Positions 35,163-44,928 of a DNA stretch of 64,000 nt are shown piece by piece (position 1 is the first letter of the stretch; every line of letters begins with the position of its first letter). The position numbers and the translations under genes are program-made. The stretch covers positions 434,001 through 498,000 of the forward strand of contig QAIB01000004.1 in assembly GCA_030418545.1 (NCBI GenBank), read 5' to 3'. Origin of the DNA: Xenophilus aerolatus. GTDB lineage: Bacteria; Pseudomonadota; Gammaproteobacteria; Burkholderiales; Burkholderiaceae_C. Below the pieces are notes generated by a model. That model was not told the origin of the DNA. It did not search any database and was given only the letters and a program-made list of their open reading frames with translations.

Positions 35163-36548
35163 TCACTCGCGCATCAGCGCCTCGATCTCGTCGGCATGGA
35201 CCGGCACGCCGCGCGTGATCAGTTCGCAGCCGTTCTCCGTCACGATGGCGTCGTCCTCGATGCGGATGCCGATGTTGTGGAACTGCTCGGGCACACCCTC
35301 GGCGGGCCGCACGTAGAGGCCGGGCTCGATGGTCAGCACCATGCCGGGCTGCAGGATGCGGCTGGGCCGGTTCTTGATGAGCTCGCCCGAGAGCGGGTCC
35401 TTGCGTTCGCTGACTTCGCCCACCTGCGTGGGCTCCACATAGCTGCCGCAATCGTGCACGTCCATGCCCAGCCAGTGGCCCGTGCGGTGCATGTAGAACT
35501 GGAAGTAGCTGCGGTTGTCGATCACGTCCTGCACCGAGCCCACCTTGTTCGCGTCGAGCAGGCCCAGGTCGAGCAGGCCCTGCGCCAGCACCTTCACGGT
35601 CGCTTCGTGCGGGTCGTTGAAGCGCTGGCCCGCACGTGTCGCTGCCACCGCCGCGTCCTGGCTCGCCAGCACCAGGTCGTACAGCGCGCGCTGCGGCCCG
35701 GTGAACCTGCCGTCGGCGGGAAAGGTGCGCGTGATGTCGCTGGCATAGCCGTCGAGCTCGCAGCCGGCGTCGATCAGCACCAGCTCGCCGGCCCGCACCG
35801 GGGCCGCATCGGCGCGGTAGTGCAGCACGCAGGCGTTGGCACCGGCGGCCACGATCGAACCGTAGGCCGGGTACTGCGAGCCACCCAGGCGGAATTCGTG
35901 CAGCAGCTCGGCGTCCAGGTGGTATTCGCGCACGTCCTGACCGGCGCGCAGCATGCGGGCCGAGGTCTGCATCGCCCGGACGTGCGCGCGCGCGCTGATG
36001 TCGGCCGCGCGGCGCATGATGTCCTGCTCGTGCGCGTCCTTGACCAGGCGCATCTCGTCGAGCGGGCCACACAGGTCGCGCTGCTGCTCGGGGCACAGGG
36101 CGCCGAAGCGCACGCGGGCGCGCACCTTCTGCAGCCAGCCGTCCACCCGCGTTTCCAGCCCCGGGTACGTGGCGAAGGGATACCAGACGGTGCCGCGGTT
36201 CTCCAGCAGCCGGGGCAGGGTGGTGTCGAGCGTGGCGACGGAGACGGCCTCGTCGACGCCGAGGGCGGCCGGCGCTGCCTCGGGCCCGAGTCGGTAGCCA
36301 TCCCAGATCTCGCGTTCGAGGTCCTTGGGTGCGCAGAACAGGGTGGCGCGGCCGTCGCCCGCCAGCACCAGCCAGGCGTTGGGCTCGGTGAAGCCGGTCA
36401 GGTAATAGAAGTAGCTGTCGTGCCGATACAGGAAATCGGTGTCGCGGTTGCGCGGCTGCTCGGGCGCCGTCGGCACGATCGCGATGCCGTCCGGGCCGAG
36501 TTGCGCCGCCAGGCGGGCGCGGCGTTGTGCGTAGAGGGCGCTGTTCAT
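35163..36548 (-). CDS. pepP: Xaa-Pro aminopeptidase
   Basis: 461-residue M24B metallopeptidase that removes N-terminal residues preceding proline. The N-terminal aminopeptidase-P domain begins with MNSALYAQRRARLAAQLG and DFLYRHDSYFYYLTGF. Dinuclear metal ligands are visible in LIDAGCELDGYASDITRTFP (two Asp), HRTGHWLGMDVHD (His), LTIEPGLYV (Glu) and IRIEDDAIV (Glu). Cytoplasmic. It sits in reverse orientation between the two duplicated lipoprotein genes. A perfect 10-bp palindrome TACGTACGTA lies about 11 bases before its start. Confidence 0.95.
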   Translation of the reverse strand: MNSALYAQRRARLAAQLGPDGIAIVPTAPEQPRNRDTDFLYRHDSYFYYLTGFTEPNAWLVLAGDGRATLFCAPKDLEREIWDGYRLGPEAAPAALGVDEAVSVATLDTTLPRLLENRGTVWYPFATYPGLETRVDGWLQKVRARVRFGALCPEQQRDLCGPLDEMRLVKDAHEQDIMRRAADISARAHVRAMQTSARMLRAGQDVREYHLDAELLHEFRLGGSQYPAYGSIVAAGANACVLHYRADAAPVRAGELVLIDAGCELDGYASDITRTFPADGRFTGPQRALYDLVLASQDAAVAATRAGQRFNDPHEATVKVLAQGLLDLGLLDANKVGSVQDVIDNRSYFQFYMHRTGHWLGMDVHDCGSYVEPTQVGEVSERKDPLSGELIKNRPSRILQPGMVLTIEPGLYVRPAEGVPEQFHNIGIRIEDDAIVTENGCELITRGVPVHADEIEALMRE

Positions 36549-36618
36549 GGACTGACTATACGTACGTAACAACTCGGCCGCATTTCCACAACGACTCGGA
36601 AAAGATTTGCAAGGATGT

Positions 36619-36648
36619 TTGCCTGTAGGACGGGAGCCAATGTACAAA
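36619..36648 (+). promoter_or_regulatory. Possible promoter of lipoprotein copy 2
   Basis: TTGCCT (36619-36624) and TACAAA (36643-36648) separated by 18 bases, in a leader that is AT-rich against the GC-rich background. The ATG at 36676 is directly preceded by AGTAGG with almost no spacing. Confidence 0.35.
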
Positions 36649-36675
36649 TAGTTATTTGGAACTTTATTTAGTAGG

Positions 36676-38730
36676 ATGAAAGTTATAACGCTTGGAGGGT
36701 CCCTGGTCGTGGCAGGCATGATCCTGACGGCCTGTGGTGGCGGTGGTGGTGGTGGCGGCGGAGGAGGCATCGGCCTCGCCGCGGTGGCCGCCGGTTCTTC
36801 GGCGGGGACGCCGTCGGGAAGTGAAAGCGCGGCGAGCGGGACGAGCGCCCCGGCGACCGGATCGGGAACGGCTTCGGGTTCTGGGTCGGGGTCCGGCGCG
36901 GCAGCGCCCGCGCCTGCGGCCGGCACCCCGGACCCGCTGACCGGCGGAACGACCACGGTCGACGCGGCCGCCTATCGCGCCGTGGCAGCGGCCATGGGCA
37001 AGGCCGGGGGCATCGACTACCGCTATGGGCCGGCGCCGTCGGCGTACGGGACCACGGGCAACGACGGCGTGCCCACCTGGTTCAAGCGCAACGACAATGC
37101 CTTCGTGTCCGACCGCAGCGGCGGGCAGCGCCCCTGCGACCCCATCGCCTGCGGCACCTGGCAAGTGGGCGCATGGAGCAACAACATCGGCGACTTCTCG
37201 TCGAACAACGGCCATGTCGCCTTCATTCCCGATGTGCCGGCGCAGCGCGTGGGCGTGGCCGACGTGGCGATCAGCTCGGTGAGCAACGCGGTCTTCTCGC
37301 AGCGGCCCGAGCTGAGGTGGGTGTACTACGGCGGGGGGCTTGACGAGGTCAACGGCGCCGCCTACCGGGCGTCCGGCGGGGCGGTCGGCAATCCGGTCGG
37401 TGTGGCCCGATGCGCGGGCCGCCCAGGCTGGTGCATGAACAGCCTGATGGTGTTCGACAGCGGCTTCATCGCTTCGGCGCAGACCGACACCTCGACCAAC
37501 AAGGCCAGTGCGCAGCTGGCGTCGGGCAAGGTGCCGACGGCGGTGGCGGTGACCAACAGCAACGAGTTCGCCCTGATCACCGTGTGGGACACGGTCAACC
37601 TGCGCGGCGAGGTCGCCGTGGTGGCGCTGGCCGGCCTGTGCGAAGGCTGCACACCGAACAATCCCACCGGTTCGAACTACTGGGGCGAATGGAACGGCCT
37701 CTATCCCGGCCTGCCCAACCTCGGCAACACCGGCTACATGAAGGTGCTGGGTTACGTCCCGCTGCCGTCCGACATGAAGGCGCCGACCGATATCTCGGTC
37801 ACGACGGGGGTGGACCGCAACGCCTATCTGGGAGAGGGCACGCGCGAGCAGGCCTATTCCCTGCCGCTGAGCAACGCGAACAACCGCGCGACCTTCAAAT
37901 CCGGCGGCCGCAACTTCGACACCTATGCCAAGGGCGGCGTCGCCGTGGTGACCTCAAAGTCCGAGCAGAAGGTGGCCTTCCTGGACCTGCGGCCCTTGTT
38001 CGCCTACTACCAGAGCATGTACTTCGGCAGCGACTCGGACTACAGCGTGACGACCTCGGTCGGCTCGGCCGATTCGCAATGGCCGCGCACCTTCGCCGCC
38101 GCGCCCGGGCAGACCCCCACCGTCATCAAGACGGTGGCGATGGCCAACCGGCCCACGGCCGTGAGGACCTATGCCTGGGGCAACAGCCGCCGCGCCTGGG
38201 TGGCCACGCAGGATGGGCAGCTGCACATCTTCAACCTGGGCGACTACCCCACCGCCGGCAGCGGATCGGCTGCGAGCATCGCGGAGGTCGGCGCCGTGGC
38301 CGTGGGCCGCAACCCGACGGGCATCGCGCTGGTCAAGGAGAAGGCCGGCAGCGCCATCTACCAGGACATCACCCGCGAGGTGATCGTGACCTCGCGCGGG
38401 GACCGTCAGCTGCAGTGGGTGCGCTTCTCCGGCAACGGCGGGACGGTGGTGCGCACGCTCAAGGACGCGCGGCTGGTGGACCCGATCGCGGCGGAGGACA
38501 CGGACAACCACGGCACCGAGTCGTACGTGGTCTCGGTGGCCGACTACGGCGGCCGCGCGCTGCGCAACTACCGCTACGGGCCGGTGATCATGCACAACTA
38601 CAGCGGCAGCGCCTGCGGCGCGCCCAACGGCTGCGGCATGGGCAGCAGCGGCGGCGACGCTTTCGAATACGGCGGCGAGTTCGGTCTGCCGGGTGGCGCC
38701 TTCCAGGTCACCTCGGCCAACATCCCCTGA
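36676..38730 (+). CDS. Large lipoprotein, probable beta-propeller (copy 2)
   Basis: 684-residue paralogue of 33137-35134. The lipobox is LTACGG at residues 17-22, followed by 11 glycines coded by GGN triplets and a Ser/Gly/Ala-rich linker to about residue 95. The remainder aligns nearly end to end with copy 1 and is almost identical in DNA over long stretches (for instance around 37550-37620), indicating recent duplication or gene conversion. Blade-like units include PTAVRTYAWGNSRRAWVATQ and VDPIAAEDTDNHGTESYVVS. Surface or periplasmic lipoprotein likely; function unknown. Confidence 0.75.
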   Translation: MKVITLGGSLVVAGMILTACGGGGGGGGGGGIGLAAVAAGSSAGTPSGSESAASGTSAPATGSGTASGSGSGSGAAAPAPAAGTPDPLTGGTTTVDAAAYRAVAAAMGKAGGIDYRYGPAPSAYGTTGNDGVPTWFKRNDNAFVSDRSGGQRPCDPIACGTWQVGAWSNNIGDFSSNNGHVAFIPDVPAQRVGVADVAISSVSNAVFSQRPELRWVYYGGGLDEVNGAAYRASGGAVGNPVGVARCAGRPGWCMNSLMVFDSGFIASAQTDTSTNKASAQLASGKVPTAVAVTNSNEFALITVWDTVNLRGEVAVVALAGLCEGCTPNNPTGSNYWGEWNGLYPGLPNLGNTGYMKVLGYVPLPSDMKAPTDISVTTGVDRNAYLGEGTREQAYSLPLSNANNRATFKSGGRNFDTYAKGGVAVVTSKSEQKVAFLDLRPLFAYYQSMYFGSDSDYSVTTSVGSADSQWPRTFAAAPGQTPTVIKTVAMANRPTAVRTYAWGNSRRAWVATQDGQLHIFNLGDYPTAGSGSAASIAEVGAVAVGRNPTGIALVKEKAGSAIYQDITREVIVTSRGDRQLQWVRFSGNGGTVVRTLKDARLVDPIAAEDTDNHGTESYVVSVADYGGRALRNYRYGPVIMHNYSGSACGAPNGCGMGSSGGDAFEYGGEFGLPGGAFQVTSANIP

Positions 38731-38737
38731 GCCCCGG

Positions 38738-38759
38738 CGCGGCCGGCGGTCCGGCCGCG
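38738..38759. terminator. Strong hairpin between convergent genes
   Basis: CGCGGCCGG / CCGGCCGCG stem with a four-base loop, between the stop of lipoprotein copy 2 and the stop of murU. It lacks a U-tract, so it may work as a bidirectional pause or RNA end protector. Confidence 0.5.
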
Positions 38760-39506
38760 TCAGCGCTGGAGCTGCGCCAGCCGCTCCGGCGTGCCGACGT
38801 CGGTCCAGCCGCCGGTGTAGAGCTCGGCCGTGACGCGGCCGTCGTCCATGGCAGCCCGCAGGATCGGCGCCAGTGCCGCCTTGACGCCCTCCGGGTTGCC
38901 GGCCGGAATGCCGCAATAGGGCGGTGCGAACAACGCGGCGCGGTACAGGCCGATGGTGGAGAAGGTGTGGCGCGGCACGCCGGCATCGGCCGGCACGTTG
39001 CGCGCGCGGCCATCCTCGTCCAGGCCGAAGTCGCCCTTCGGGTTGTGTGCGGGATTGGGCACCAGCCACAGGTGGGCCAGCGCGTCGCCGGCACGGAAGC
39101 GGGCCAGCGCGGCGGGGTCGAAGCGGAAGTCCGGCGCGAACACATCGCCGGCCGCCACCCAGAACACGTCCTCGAGCAGGGGCAGGGCACGCACGATGCC
39201 GCCGGCCGTCTCCAGTGCGCCGCCGAAATCGCGGCCCTCGTCGGAGTATGAAATCGATAGCGCCTCGCGCCCGCCCCATGCGGGCTGCGGGCCGAAATGG
39301 CTTGAAATCTGCTCACCCAGCCAGGCCGTGTTGACCACCAGCCGCGTGACGCCGCCGGCCGCCAGCGCCTCCATGGGCCACTGCATCAGCGGCTTTCCGC
39401 GCACCGGCAGCAGCGGCTTGGGCGTGTGGTCGGTCAGCGGCCGCATGCGCTCGCCGCGGCCGGCGGCCAGCAGCATGGCGCCGGCGCGTACGCCTTCAGT
39501 CGACAT
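38760..39506 (-). CDS. murU: MurU-like N-acetylmuramate-1-phosphate uridylyltransferase
   Basis: 248-residue nucleotidyltransferase. AMLLAAGRGERMRPLTDHTP then KPLLPVRGKPLMQW at residues 11-43 is the sugar-nucleotide pyrophosphorylase signature; AAGDVFAPDF holds the metal Asp. In Pseudomonas MurU works with AmgK to make UDP-MurNAc from recycled sugar; AmgK here is at 11234-12475. The segment SHFGPQPAWGGREALSIS is encoded by dispersed repeat copy E. The start overlaps the end of the upstream decarboxylase gene by 11 bp. A glucose- or mannose-type NDP-sugar enzyme cannot be excluded. Confidence 0.8.
   Translation of the reverse strand: MSTEGVRAGAMLLAAGRGERMRPLTDHTPKPLLPVRGKPLMQWPMEALAAGGVTRLVVNTAWLGEQISSHFGPQPAWGGREALSISYSDEGRDFGGALETAGGIVRALPLLEDVFWVAAGDVFAPDFRFDPAALARFRAGDALAHLWLVPNPAHNPKGDFGLDEDGRARNVPADAGVPRHTFSTIGLYRAALFAPPYCGIPAGNPEGVKAALAPILRAAMDDGRVTAELYTGGWTDVGTPERLAQLQR
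39246..39309. repeat. Dispersed repeat copy E, inside murU
   Basis: TATGAAATCGATAGCGCC..GCGCCCGCCCCATGCGGGC..GGCCGAAATGGCTTGAAAT matches the full repeat family in reverse orientation. It is read in frame in murU and replaces the family's short loop around residues 66-87. Confidence 0.7.
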
Positions 39507-39885
39507 GCGCAGGAGCCAAGCCGCGTTGCAGTGACTGGCGCACGGCCTCGCGCGGCGCGAACAGCGCCACCAGCGCGTCGAGCAGCGCCTGCGCCTTGGC
39601 GGAATGGTCGCCGCCGAAGTTGCAGACGTAGACGTCCAGCGTCACGGCGCGGCGCTCGGGCCAGGTGTGCACGCACAGGTGCGATTCGGCCAGCAGCACC
39701 GTCGCCGTCACGCCGCCCGGGCCTTCGGCCGTGTCGGGAAAGCGGTGGAACAGCTCGCCCACGGGCTGCAGGCCGGCGCTGCGGACGGCCGCCGCGCAGT
39801 GGGCGCCCAGCGCCTGGGCGTCGACCAGCCAGCGCGCTGCGCACTGGCAGTCGTGGAGATCGGCGGTGAGGTGCAGGCCCTGCAT
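39496..39885 (-). CDS. speH: S-adenosylmethionine decarboxylase (prokaryotic SpeH type)
   Basis: 129-residue pyruvoyl enzyme that supplies decarboxylated S-adenosylmethionine for spermidine synthesis. ESHLCVHTWPE holds the self-cleavage Ser68 and His73; Cys88 in DVYVCNFGGD is the third catalytic residue. The spacing (+5 and +20) equals that of the characterised Thermotoga enzyme. The start MQGLHLTADLHDC at 39885 is the family start; the longer upstream frame has no homology. It overlaps murU by 11 bp. It probably serves the membrane spermidine synthase at 24430-26013. Confidence 0.92.
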   Translation of the reverse strand: MQGLHLTADLHDCQCAARWLVDAQALGAHCAAAVRSAGLQPVGELFHRFPDTAEGPGGVTATVLLAESHLCVHTWPERRAVTLDVYVCNFGGDHSAKAQALLDALVALFAPREAVRQSLQRGLAPAHVD

Positions 39886-40048
39886 GCCGCGGACTCTAGC
39901 AGCCCGGCTTCGCCCGGCCGGTAGGGCACGCAGACGACCGGCAATACGCCATGGCCGTGCAGGGTCCGGCGGCACTTGGCGGGTGCGCCTCACCCCGCTC
40001 GCTAAAATTGAGGGCTCCTCTCCTTTCCCCCTCCCCCGAAAGCCACCG

Positions 40049-42151
40049 ATGGCCAACCAAGCCTTGATGGCCAACGCGATCCGCGCGTTGGCAATGGACG
40101 CCGTTCAACAAGCCAACTCCGGCCACCCCGGCGCGCCGATGGGCATGGCCGAGATGGCCGTCGCACTGTGGGGCGAGCACCTGCGCTACAACCCGGCCAA
40201 CCCGCACTGGTTCGACCGCGACCGCTTCATCCTGTCGAATGGCCACGCGTCGATGCTGCAGTACGCCGTGCTGCACCTCACGGGCTACGACCTGCCCATC
40301 GACGAGATCAGGAACTTCCGCCAGCTGCACAGCAAGACGGCGGGCCATCCGGAAGTGGACGTCACGCCCGGCGTGGAAACCACCACCGGCCCGCTGGGAC
40401 AGGGCATCACCAACGCCGTGGGCTTCGCGCTGGCCGAGAAGTTGTTGGCCGCCGAGTTCAACCGCCCGGGCCACGCCATCGTCGACCACCACACCTACGC
40501 CTTCCTGGGCGACGGCTGCCTGATGGAAGGCATCAGCCACGAGGCCTGCGCGCTGGCCGGCGCCTGGAAGCTCAACAAGCTGATCGCCCTGTACGACGAC
40601 AACGGCATCAGCATCGACGGCCAGGTCAAGCCCTGGTTCATCGACCACACCGCCGAGCGCTTCAAGGCCTACGAGTGGAACGTGATCGGCCCGATCGACG
40701 GCAACAGCGTCAAGGCCGTCTCGGACGCCATCGCCAAGGCGAAGAAGTCCGAAGACAAGCCGACGCTGATCATCTGCAAGACCACGATCGGCAAGGGCAG
40801 CCCGAACCGCGCCGGCACCGCCAAGGCCCACGGCGAGGCGCTGGGCGCCGACGAGATCAAGCTCACGCGCGAAGCGCTCGGCTGGACCGAGCCGCCCTTC
40901 GTCATCCCGCAGGCCGTCTACGACGACTGGAACCACCGCGTGGCTGGGGCCCAGGCCGAGGCCGAGTGGAACGAGCGCTTCGCCGCCTACGGCAGCGCCT
41001 TCCCGCAGCTGGCGGCCGACTTCACCCGCCGCATGAAGGGTGAGCTGCCGGCGGACTTCCACCAGGTCGCCTTCGACACCATCGTCGCCGCCCACGCCAA
41101 GGGCGAGACCGTGGCCAGCCGCAAGGCCAGCCAGCTGGCGCTCGAAGCCTTCACCGCCGCCCTGCCCGAGATGCTCGGCGGCAGCGCCGACCTGACCGGC
41201 TCCAACCTCACCAACACCAAGAGCACGGCAGCCCTGCGCTTCGACCCCAAGACGGGGGCCGTGGTCATGAACGTGCCGGCGCTGGACGCCAAGCACGGTG
41301 CCGAGGACGAGGCCAAGCCCGACGCCGCGGCTGCCACGCCGCAGGGCGTCATCGGCCGCCACATCAACTACGGCGTGCGCGAGTTCGGCATGGCGGCCAT
41401 CATGAACGGCGTCGCGCTGCATGGCGGCTACATCCCCTACGGCGGCACCTTCCTGACCTTCAGCGACTACAGCCGCAACGCCATCCGTATGGCCGCGCTG
41501 ATGAAGCGCCGCGTGATCCACGTGTTCACGCACGACTCCATCGGCCTGGGCGAGGACGGCCCCACGCACCAGTCGATCGAGCACGCCGCCTCGCTGCGCC
41601 TCATTCCCAACCTGGACGTCTGGCGCCCGTCGGACACGGCCGAAACCGCCGTGGCCTGGGCCGTCGCGCTGCAGAACCAGTCGCGCCCCACGGCGCTGCT
41701 GCTGTCGCGCCAGAACATCGCCTATTCGCCCAAGAGCGACCTGAGCGACATCGCCAAGGGCGCCTACGTACTGGCAGAGCCCGAGGCCGTGGGCCTCAAG
41801 AGCAAGAAGACCGCCGCCATCATCATCGCCACCGGCTCGGAAGTGCCGCTGGCCCTGGCCGCACAGAAGCTGCTGGCCGCCAGGAAGATCGCCGTGCGCG
41901 TGGTGTCGATGCCCTCGACCACCACCTTCGACCGCCAGGACGTCGGCTACAAGAAGGCCGTGCTGCCCAGGAAGATCCCGCGCATCGCCGTCGAGATGGG
42001 CTGCACCGGCGGCTGGTGGAAATACGGCGTGTCGGCCGTGGTCGGCATCGACACGTATGGCGAATCGGCGCCCGCGCCCGTGCTGTTCAAGCACTTCGGC
42101 TTCACGCCCGAGAACGTCGCGGCGACCGTGGAAGCGGTGCTGCGCGATTGA
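40049..42151 (+). CDS. tkt: Transketolase
   Basis: 700-residue thiamine-diphosphate enzyme of the pentose phosphate pathway and Calvin cycle. MANQALMANAIRALAMDAVQ opens the protein; RFILSNGHASMLQYAVLH, GDGCLMEGISHEACALAG (thiamine diphosphate motif) and IALYDDNGISIDG are in the PP domain. Later come FTHDSIGLGEDGPTHQ with the catalytic His, and a C-terminal domain. The length is normal. Shine-Dalgarno is weak. It is followed by gap after a repeat element, so both genes may share a transcript for central carbon metabolism. Confidence 0.96.
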   Translation: MANQALMANAIRALAMDAVQQANSGHPGAPMGMAEMAVALWGEHLRYNPANPHWFDRDRFILSNGHASMLQYAVLHLTGYDLPIDEIRNFRQLHSKTAGHPEVDVTPGVETTTGPLGQGITNAVGFALAEKLLAAEFNRPGHAIVDHHTYAFLGDGCLMEGISHEACALAGAWKLNKLIALYDDNGISIDGQVKPWFIDHTAERFKAYEWNVIGPIDGNSVKAVSDAIAKAKKSEDKPTLIICKTTIGKGSPNRAGTAKAHGEALGADEIKLTREALGWTEPPFVIPQAVYDDWNHRVAGAQAEAEWNERFAAYGSAFPQLAADFTRRMKGELPADFHQVAFDTIVAAHAKGETVASRKASQLALEAFTAALPEMLGGSADLTGSNLTNTKSTAALRFDPKTGAVVMNVPALDAKHGAEDEAKPDAAAATPQGVIGRHINYGVREFGMAAIMNGVALHGGYIPYGGTFLTFSDYSRNAIRMAALMKRRVIHVFTHDSIGLGEDGPTHQSIEHAASLRLIPNLDVWRPSDTAETAVAWAVALQNQSRPTALLLSRQNIAYSPKSDLSDIAKGAYVLAEPEAVGLKSKKTAAIIIATGSEVPLALAAQKLLAARKIAVRVVSMPSTTTFDRQDVGYKKAVLPRKIPRIAVEMGCTGGWWKYGVSAVVGIDTYGESAPAPVLFKHFGFTPENVAATVEAVLRD

Positions 42152-42160
42152 CATACGGAC

Positions 42161-43325
<1,165 letters not shown>

Positions 43326-43351
43326 GCCGCGGCCCTGCGACGGCAAAAAAG

Positions 43352-43378
43352 AAACGCGCCCTCGGGCGCGTTTTTTTT
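43352..43378 (+). terminator. Rho-independent terminator of gap
   Basis: AAACGCGCC-CTC-GGGCGCGTTT stem followed by eight T; 27 bases past the stop of gap. Confidence 0.92.
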
Positions 43379-43430
43379 GGCCTGTGCGCCGTCGTGGTGG
43401 CCGGCGGCCAAGCGGCAGGTTTTCGTGCCG

Positions 43431-43484
43431 ACTTGGCCTGCAGCGCGCGCGCCGACTGCGCATACAGCTATTGTTTTCGTAGCA
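43431..43484. repeat. Dispersed GGCCTGCAGCGCCCG repeat, copy F
   Basis: TTGGCCTGCAGCGCGCGCGCC..GCATACAGCTATTGTTTTCGTAGC, with the GCTAT...TAGC end intact. It lies after the gap terminator. The rest of 43379-43606 shows no further gene. Confidence 0.75.
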
Positions 43485-43606
43485 GTGGTGCGCACCCGCA
43501 ATGACGCGGCGGTCATTCCTACGGGGCCAGCATGCGCGCGCCGGCACGGCCCGCGCGGCAGCGGTACCGATCATGGGCTCCATTGCTTTCAACCAAGGAG
43601 ACCCGC

Positions 43607-43684
43607 ATGAAATCCATCGTCCTCTGGCTGCTCGGCGTGCCCGTCAGCGTCATCATCCTGCTCAAGATCTTCGGGGTGTTCTGA
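43607..43684 (+). CDS. 25-residue single-helix membrane peptide
   Basis: Short gene coding for MKSIVLWLLGVPVSVIILL then KIFGVF, almost wholly one transmembrane helix with a Lys at each end and a Pro kink. AAGGAG lies six bases before the ATG, an excellent ribosome-binding site for a chance frame. Similar tiny hydrophobic proteins occur in many proteobacteria and have no known role. It stands alone between the gap terminator and the receiver gene. Confidence 0.7.
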   Translation: MKSIVLWLLGVPVSVIILLKIFGVF

Positions 43685-43802
43685 CGAGGGGGTGCGCAGG
43701 TGCGCTGTGCGCCCTGCGCGACCCCTGGGGTTTCGCAAGACGGCCATGGCTGAGCGCGGGCCCGATGCGTACACTGCCGCGCACAGTCGCCCGGTACCTC
43801 GC

Positions 43803-44195
43803 ATGGCCCTGCTGACCTTTCTCGTCGAAGACAACCCGACCATCCGGGACAACCTCATCCCCACGCTGGCCGACCTGGCCGATGCGCCCGTGGTGGGCGT
43901 GGCCGAGACGGAGACCCAAGCCGCCGCCTGGCTGCGCGACCATGCCGATGTGTGGCATCTGGCGGTGATCGACCTGTTCCTGCGTGAAGGCTCGGGCCTG
44001 GGGGTGCTGAGCGCCTGCACGCCTCGCCGCCCCCATCAGCGGGTGGTGGTGTTGACCAACTACGCCACCGCCGACATCCGCGCACGCTGCCTCGCCCTGG
44101 GCGCCGATGCCGTGTTCGACAAGTCGAACGAGCTCGACGACTTCTTCGACTATTGCAGCCAGGACCGGCCCTCTCAGATGGCGCCGCTGGCGTGA
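43803..44195 (+). CDS. Stand-alone response-regulator receiver protein (copy 1)
   Basis: 130-residue CheY-like receiver without an output domain. It has the acidic pair and opening LTFLVEDNPTIRDNLIPTL, phospho-Asp in LAVIDLFLREGSGLG (near residue 56), Thr/Tyr switch region VVVLTNYATADIR and the Lys in AVFDKSNEL. It ends with a family-specific FFDYC. A close homologue lies at 49066-49452. No histidine kinase is nearby. The stop overlaps the glycosylase start (GTGA), so the two are co-translated. Confidence 0.87.
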   Translation: MALLTFLVEDNPTIRDNLIPTLADLADAPVVGVAETETQAAAWLRDHADVWHLAVIDLFLREGSGLGVLSACTPRRPHQRVVVLTNYATADIRARCLALGADAVFDKSNELDDFFDYCSQDRPSQMAPLA

Positions 44196-44815
44196 CAGCC
44201 GGGTCCGACGGACAGCGCACGAGCGGCCACCTTCTGGCCGGGCTGGATTTCGGCCGCCCGTCCGAGGAGGTCGCGCGCGCGCTGATCGGCGTCACGGTGC
44301 TGGTCGACGGCGTGGGTGGGCGCATCGTCGAGACCGAGGCTTACGACCGCGACGACCCGGCCTCGCACACCTACGGCGGTCCCACGCTGCGCAACGCCGC
44401 GATGTTCGGACCGCCCGGCCGGGCCTACGTGTACCGCTCCTACGGCATCCACTGGTGCCTCAACTTCGTCTGCCGCGAGGAAGGCCACGGCGCCGGGGTG
44501 CTGATCCGCGCGCTGCAGCCCACGCACGGCCTGGCCACGATGCGCCACCGCCGCGGCGTGGAAGACGAGCGCCTGCTGGCTGCCGGCCCCGGCCGCGTCG
44601 GGCAGGCCCTGGGCGTGGACGCGAGCTTCAACGGCCATCGGCTCGATGCGCCGCCCTTCGAGCTGCTGGCCGCCGAGGCCGCGCCGCCGGTGCTCGTGCA
44701 GGTCGGCCCCCGCATCGGCATCAGCAAGGCGGTGGAGATGCACTGGCGCTTCGGCGAACAGGGCTCGCGCTTCCTGAGCCGGCCCTTCCCGGCGGCGGCG
44801 CGCCGGGCGCGCTGA
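44192..44815 (+). CDS. 3-methyladenine DNA glycosylase (AAG/MPG type)
   Basis: 207-residue base-excision repair enzyme that removes alkylated purines. VARALIGVTVLVDG, RIVETEAYDRDDPASHTYGG (catalytic Glu), MFGPPGRAYVYRSYGIHWCLN and the closing RIGISKAVEMHWRF are the family blocks. The GTG start at 44192 overlaps the receiver stop; an upstream TTG at 44153 would extend further into the receiver gene and is less likely. The coupling to a receiver gene is unusual. Confidence 0.9.
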   Translation: MTAGSDGQRTSGHLLAGLDFGRPSEEVARALIGVTVLVDGVGGRIVETEAYDRDDPASHTYGGPTLRNAAMFGPPGRAYVYRSYGIHWCLNFVCREEGHGAGVLIRALQPTHGLATMRHRRGVEDERLLAAGPGRVGQALGVDASFNGHRLDAPPFELLAAEAAPPVLVQVGPRIGISKAVEMHWRFGEQGSRFLSRPFPAAARRAR

Positions 44816-44828
44816 GCGATCACCGACC

Positions 44829-44882
44829 GAATTGGCCTGCAGCGCCCGCGGGGCGAGCGCCGGCAGCTATCAAAACAATAGC
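44829..44882. repeat. Dispersed GGCCTGCAGCGCCCG repeat, copy G
   Basis: Well-preserved copy: AATTGGCCTGCAGCGCCCGC, then GCGAGCGCCGGCAGCTATC and AAAACAATAGC. It fills most of the gap between the glycosylase and mntH. Confidence 0.8.
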
Positions 44883-44928
44883 GATTGCCAAGCCGCGGCA
44901 CCGGCGTCTGCTCCTATGATCGACGCCG

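Noticed and set aside
36559-36568. TACGTACGTA palindrome upstream of pepP as an operator
   Set aside because: Only 10 bp, with no second copy or regulator; could be chance.
44153-44191. TTG start giving a longer DNA glycosylase
   Set aside because: It would extend 14 more codons into the receiver gene with non-conserved residues; the GTG at 44192 overlapping the stop is more natural.
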